Assembly (NCBI GenBank): GCA_018825965.1
Contig: JAHKAA010000023.1
Span: 1-44,732 of the forward strand
DNA length: 44,732 bases
From: Gammaproteobacteria bacterium
GTDB lineage: Bacteria; Pseudomonadota; Gammaproteobacteria; Enterobacterales; Alteromonadaceae
Reading direction: 5' to 3'
Below are positions 41,793 through 44,732 of the stretch, piece by piece. Position 1 is the first letter of the stretch; the number at the start of each line of letters is the position of its first letter. The notes beneath the pieces are model-generated. The model did not search any database. It was given only the letters and a program-made list of their open reading frames with translations, and had not been told where the DNA came from. The position numbers were made by a program, and so were the translations under genes.

Positions 41793-43991
41793 TTGAACAA
41801 ATCCAAACAATCAATCCGCATTTTTGCAACCAGAGTCAGCTTATTAGGTGCAGCCATTACCGCAGCCTTATCTTCAGTGGCATGGGCTGAAGAGAAATCA
41901 CAAGCAACAAAAGACGACAGCATTGAAACCATTCAGGTGACAGCCACCAAACGTACCCAGGTCATTTATGAAGTGCCTTTAGCCATCAGTGCTTTTAGCG
42001 GTGATGCGCTGGCAGAGCAGGGCATCAGCGATCTGACAGATGTAGGCAAATTTGTGCCTAACCTGAATGTGACTGGTTTTTCAGCAGGACATACCTCGTC
42101 AGCTAATCCTTTTATTCGTGGTATTGGTTTGCAGGATCACCTGATCACCACAGATCCAGGTGTCAGTGTTTATGTGGATGGCGTGTATCTGGGCCGTCAG
42201 GTTGGCCAGAACTGGAATTTGAGCAATATTGAACGTATTGAAGTGTTACGTGGCCCTCAGGGCACTTTATATGGTCGTAACTCTATTGGTGGTGCTATTA
42301 ATATCATCACCAAACAACCAGACGAAGTGGCAGTCACTAAAGTCGTATTAGAAGCGGGTAGCCGTGGCCGTGCAAAAGGGGATGTGTTTGTTAATCGTGA
42401 GCTGACCGATACTCTGGCCTTTAACTTTAATGCAGGTTACAACCAGCGCGACGGTTTGGGCGAATTTATTAATGTGCCTGATGCTGAATATGATGTGGGT
42501 GAAACTCAGGAAGCTTATGGTCGTTTTTCGGTGAAGTTTACGCCCAATGACGATTTCAGCCTGGTGTTCACTGCAGATGGTAATGACGGTGAAGGCGGCT
42601 TACGCCCATATACTGTATTGATTGACGAAGTGCCAAATGGCGCTTATTACACTGGCATGAGATTTGGTGCGCCAACACCCACTGGCCCGCTGCGTAATTC
42701 AGATCTGGCGCCCAATATTTATGACAATGCGACAGGCACCCGTGAAGTTACAACAGTCAGCAATGAAGCCAGTGGTTTGTCTTTAACGGCCGACTGGAGC
42801 CTGAACGACGAGTTGTCGACCAAGGCAGTGCTGAGCAACAGAACCTCTGAATACAAAGCGGGTTTAGATGATGACGGTACAATTTATGCGCTGGATCATT
42901 ACCCTGAGCGGGGTGATGCGGATCAAACGTCAGCGGAGTGGCAGTTATCTGGTTTTTATGGCGATATGGACTTTGTATCAGGCCTGTATTGGTTTGAAGA
43001 AAAGGGCAGCAATCGTCAGGGCGAAGACTCACGTTTTAATGGCGGTGCTAATACGCTGGAACTGGATCAAACTTCAAGCAGTCGCGCTGTGTTTGCCAAT
43101 GTCGGTTATCAGTTGACGGACGATTTGCGTCTGGCCGGTGGTTTACGTTTTAACAAAGACAAAAAAGATGTAGTCGCAAATGTAGGTATTGGGCCTTTTG
43201 CCGCGAGCGATGAGTGGAGCCAGATGAGTTACGACTTGTCAGCCAGCTACCGCATGGAAAATGGTATGAACCTGTACGGCACCATTCAGAGCGGTTATCA
43301 GTCAGGCCAGTTCCCGGCTCGTCCTTACTGCTTATTTGGCAACCCGGAGTGTTTGGTGGCGTCAGATAACATCACAGCTGTGAACTACGAAATGGGTATC
43401 AAAGGCCAGGTGACTGATACCTTCAGTATGAGCATTGCAGTCTTTAACACCGTATTTGACGACTTGCCTTATCAGGTCAGCACTACAGCTGAAGGTGGTT
43501 TCAGCACCACAAACCTGGTCGTCAGCCAAACCTCTCGAGGTATTGAGTGGGAAAGTACAGTGTATTTCTCGAATGCCTTTAAGCTGCATAGCGCTTTGGG
43601 CTGGATTGATGTGGATGTGGATGAAAAAGACGGGGTGAAACCTGTAGCGCCATTAACTCCGGAGTTAACCGCTGCTATTGGCCCTTCTTATGAGTTTGCA
43701 CTGGCCAGCGGTGCCTCTGTGACCGCCCGTATCGACTATTCGTTCCGTGATGAGATGTACGGTGAGCCCAGTTCAGACCCAGGTCGTCTGACTCAGATCG
43801 ACAGCCGTGAGCTGGTGAATATGGATATAGCCTACAGCCCTGCCAGTGGTGACTGGACAGTGGCTCTGTATGGCCACAATATCTTTGATGAGCGTTATGA
43901 CAATGCCCGCTTAAACACCGGCGATTATATACTCAGAATTCTGAGTAACGATGCCAGTGAATTTGGTGTGCGTTATACAGCGCAGTTCTGA
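41793..43991 (+). CDS. TonB-dependent outer-membrane receptor
   Basis: The 732-aa protein starts at TTG 41793 with GGAGAG 6 bp upstream. The signal peptide ends ALSSVAWAEE, followed by a TonB-box-like ETIQVTATKR, a plug domain (LADLTD-like ISDLTDVGKFVPNLNVTGF; FIRGIGLQD; VSVYVDGVYLGRQ; IERIEVLRGPQGTLYGRNSI; GGAINIITKQP) and a beta-barrel ending in a C-terminal Phe (GVRYTAQF). It imports a bound ligand with TonB energy. The ligand is unknown; it sits next to an exported amidohydrolase, which may act on it. A strong terminator follows. Confidence 0.93.
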   Translation: MNKSKQSIRIFATRVSLLGAAITAALSSVAWAEEKSQATKDDSIETIQVTATKRTQVIYEVPLAISAFSGDALAEQGISDLTDVGKFVPNLNVTGFSAGHTSSANPFIRGIGLQDHLITTDPGVSVYVDGVYLGRQVGQNWNLSNIERIEVLRGPQGTLYGRNSIGGAINIITKQPDEVAVTKVVLEAGSRGRAKGDVFVNRELTDTLAFNFNAGYNQRDGLGEFINVPDAEYDVGETQEAYGRFSVKFTPNDDFSLVFTADGNDGEGGLRPYTVLIDEVPNGAYYTGMRFGAPTPTGPLRNSDLAPNIYDNATGTREVTTVSNEASGLSLTADWSLNDELSTKAVLSNRTSEYKAGLDDDGTIYALDHYPERGDADQTSAEWQLSGFYGDMDFVSGLYWFEEKGSNRQGEDSRFNGGANTLELDQTSSSRAVFANVGYQLTDDLRLAGGLRFNKDKKDVVANVGIGPFAASDEWSQMSYDLSASYRMENGMNLYGTIQSGYQSGQFPARPYCLFGNPECLVASDNITAVNYEMGIKGQVTDTFSMSIAVFNTVFDDLPYQVSTTAEGGFSTTNLVVSQTSRGIEWESTVYFSNAFKLHSALGWIDVDVDEKDGVKPVAPLTPELTAAIGPSYEFALASGASVTARIDYSFRDEMYGEPSSDPGRLTQIDSRELVNMDIAYSPASGDWTVALYGHNIFDERYDNARLNTGDYILRILSNDASEFGVRYTAQF

Positions 43992-44014
43992 TAGTCACTT
44001 TCTGTTTTGAATAA

Positions 44015-44046
44015 AGCCCATGACGCTGCCATCATGGGCTTTTTTT
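44015..44046 (+). terminator. Intrinsic terminator of the TonB receptor gene
   Basis: The 9-bp stem AGCCCATGA/TCATGGGCT with an 8-base loop is followed by TTTTTTT. It lies 23 bp after the stop. Confidence 0.92.
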
Positions 44047-44237
44047 GTGGTCTGAATTTTTATTGTCTGGTGCTGGATCCGCCGCAACCTGATAAAGGCG
44101 CGCTTGAGAAATTGCATAGCAGCGCTCTGGGTCGAACTCAGTTTTGCAAGGAAAAGCATATATTTTTTTCAAATCAAGGTGGCCACTGGAGGCTTATCCA
44201 GATCTGGTTTATGTTTAAATCAATCAGATTTAAATGA

Positions 44238-44614
44238 GTGTGCCATTTGCGATTGTATCTGTGCCTCTGGCTATTGGTATGGCCTGTATCAGCGGTAAGT
44301 CAGGATGATCGCGCCTCAACTAATTCTGCCATGCTGATCCGCATCGCGGCTGAAGATAACTGGCCGCCATTTTCAGACGAGCAGGGCAAAGGTTTGTCTG
44401 AGCAGTTAGTGAAAGCAGCTTTTGCAACTCAGGGATATCAGATCTCCACTGTCGTGGTTCCTTATGCCCGTGCCTTATATTTTACCAGTAAGGGCGACAC
44501 TGATGCCTGCTGGAATGTGACCCGTCAGCTCTCGACAGAAAGGGATTTTATCCTGCATAAAACCCCTTTGTTCAGCGCAGACTCTTCATTTTATTGTTAC
44601 CAACAATGCAAAAC
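44238..44614 (+). pseudogene. Solute-binding protein family 3-like gene, interrupted by an insertion sequence
   Basis: From a GTG at 44238 (TTG 44247 is an alternative) the frame gives a signal peptide, LCLWLLVWPVSAVS, then IRIAAEDNWPPFSDEQGKGL, VVVPYARALYFTSKGDTDACW and ILHKTPLFS. This is the first half of a periplasmic substrate-binding protein of the kind found in amino-acid ABC uptake or regulation, with the usual WPPF and YARAL motifs. About 125 residues are present before the terminal repeats of an IS21-type element begin near 44615. The rest of the gene may continue beyond the insertion sequence, outside the window. There is no good Shine-Dalgarno site, so the start is uncertain. Confidence 0.7.
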
Positions 44615-44732
44615 TGATCCACTCCAACAATTGAAATTTGATCCACTTGTTTTCACTATGGTGCCTTTTCGGAGGCATTTTGATCACAAAAGAAGAACTC
44701 ATGAAAATTCAGATTTTGCATCAGCAAGGCCT
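44615..44732 (+). mobile_element. Left end of an IS21-family insertion sequence (continues past the window)
   Basis: Two direct copies of TGATCCACT (44615-44623 and 44639-44647), 24 bp apart, are the multiple terminal repeats typical of IS21-family ends, followed closely by the istA start. The right end and target-site duplication are outside the window. Confidence 0.8.
44680..44732 (+). CDS. istA: IstA transposase, N-terminal end (partial)
   Basis: Starting at TTG 44680, with GGAGG 4 bp upstream, the readable residues are MITKEELMKIQILHQQG. This is the characteristic beginning of IS21-family IstA transposases, the helix before the DNA-binding HTH. The gene runs off the window edge. IstA cuts and joins the element ends with help from the ATPase IstB. 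Confidence 0.82.
   Translation, partial: MITKEELMKIQILHQQG

Overview
The window reads as chromosomal DNA of an aerobic, Gram-negative gammaproteobacterium. Evidence: a TonB-dependent receptor, HlyD and C39-ABC export genes, AzlCD, HipBA, MetJ-like boxes and the oxygen-dependent methionine synthase pair MesX/MesD. Gene content and codon style suggest an Alteromonadales-type marine or freshwater bacterium such as Rheinheimera or Alishewanella; this placement is inference. No rRNA, tRNA or CRISPR array was found.

Region 1 (1-508) holds the end of an unknown gene and a relE toxin remnant. Region 2 (509-12855) is the most striking part: a run of minus-strand genes that looks like an undescribed ribosomal-peptide (RiPP) cluster. 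In transcription order it encodes a secreted polysaccharide deacetylase, a GT4 glycosyltransferase, a GT2 glycosyltransferase, three short double-glycine precursor peptides with conserved cysteine clusters (found by reading the gaps; each is under 60 aa), a 539-aa protein of unknown function, a UDP-GlcNAc 2-epimerase homologue, HddA- and HddC-like enzymes for GDP-D-glycero-D-manno-heptose, an HlyD-type adaptor and a C39-peptidase ABC exporter. The simplest model is a cysteine-rich peptide that is glycosylated in the cytoplasm, cut after Gly-Gly during export, and possibly trimmed by the periplasmic deacetylase.

Region 3 (13000-20700) carries mesX-mesD under probable MetJ control, a nitroreductase, an orphan capsule-type glycosyltransferase, a delta-class carbonic anhydrase and an intact hipBA module. 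Between them lie scars: an MNT nucleotidyltransferase remnant, a truncated second hipB, and a 28-bp repeat of the mesD start. Region 4 (20800-25845) has an XRE-cupin regulator with azlCD, a six-helix membrane protein, gamma-glutamyltransferase and a decayed PAS-GGDEF gene.

Region 5 (25845-35847) is a second candidate system. A 1826-aa protein with two alpha/beta-hydrolase (lipase-like) domains, a CHAT protease and a helical tail abuts a 962-aa TIR-STAND-TPR protein, followed at 67 bp by a cytoplasmic PhoD-like phosphatase. This resembles NLR-like bacterial conflict (antiphage) systems.

Region 6 (36000-44732) holds a MarR regulator and a DUF1398 gene sharing the same palindromic operator, a secreted CXXCH protein, small housekeeping-type genes, a divergent amidohydrolase/TonB-receptor pair, and a solute-binding-protein gene cut by the left end of an IS21-family element at the window edge.
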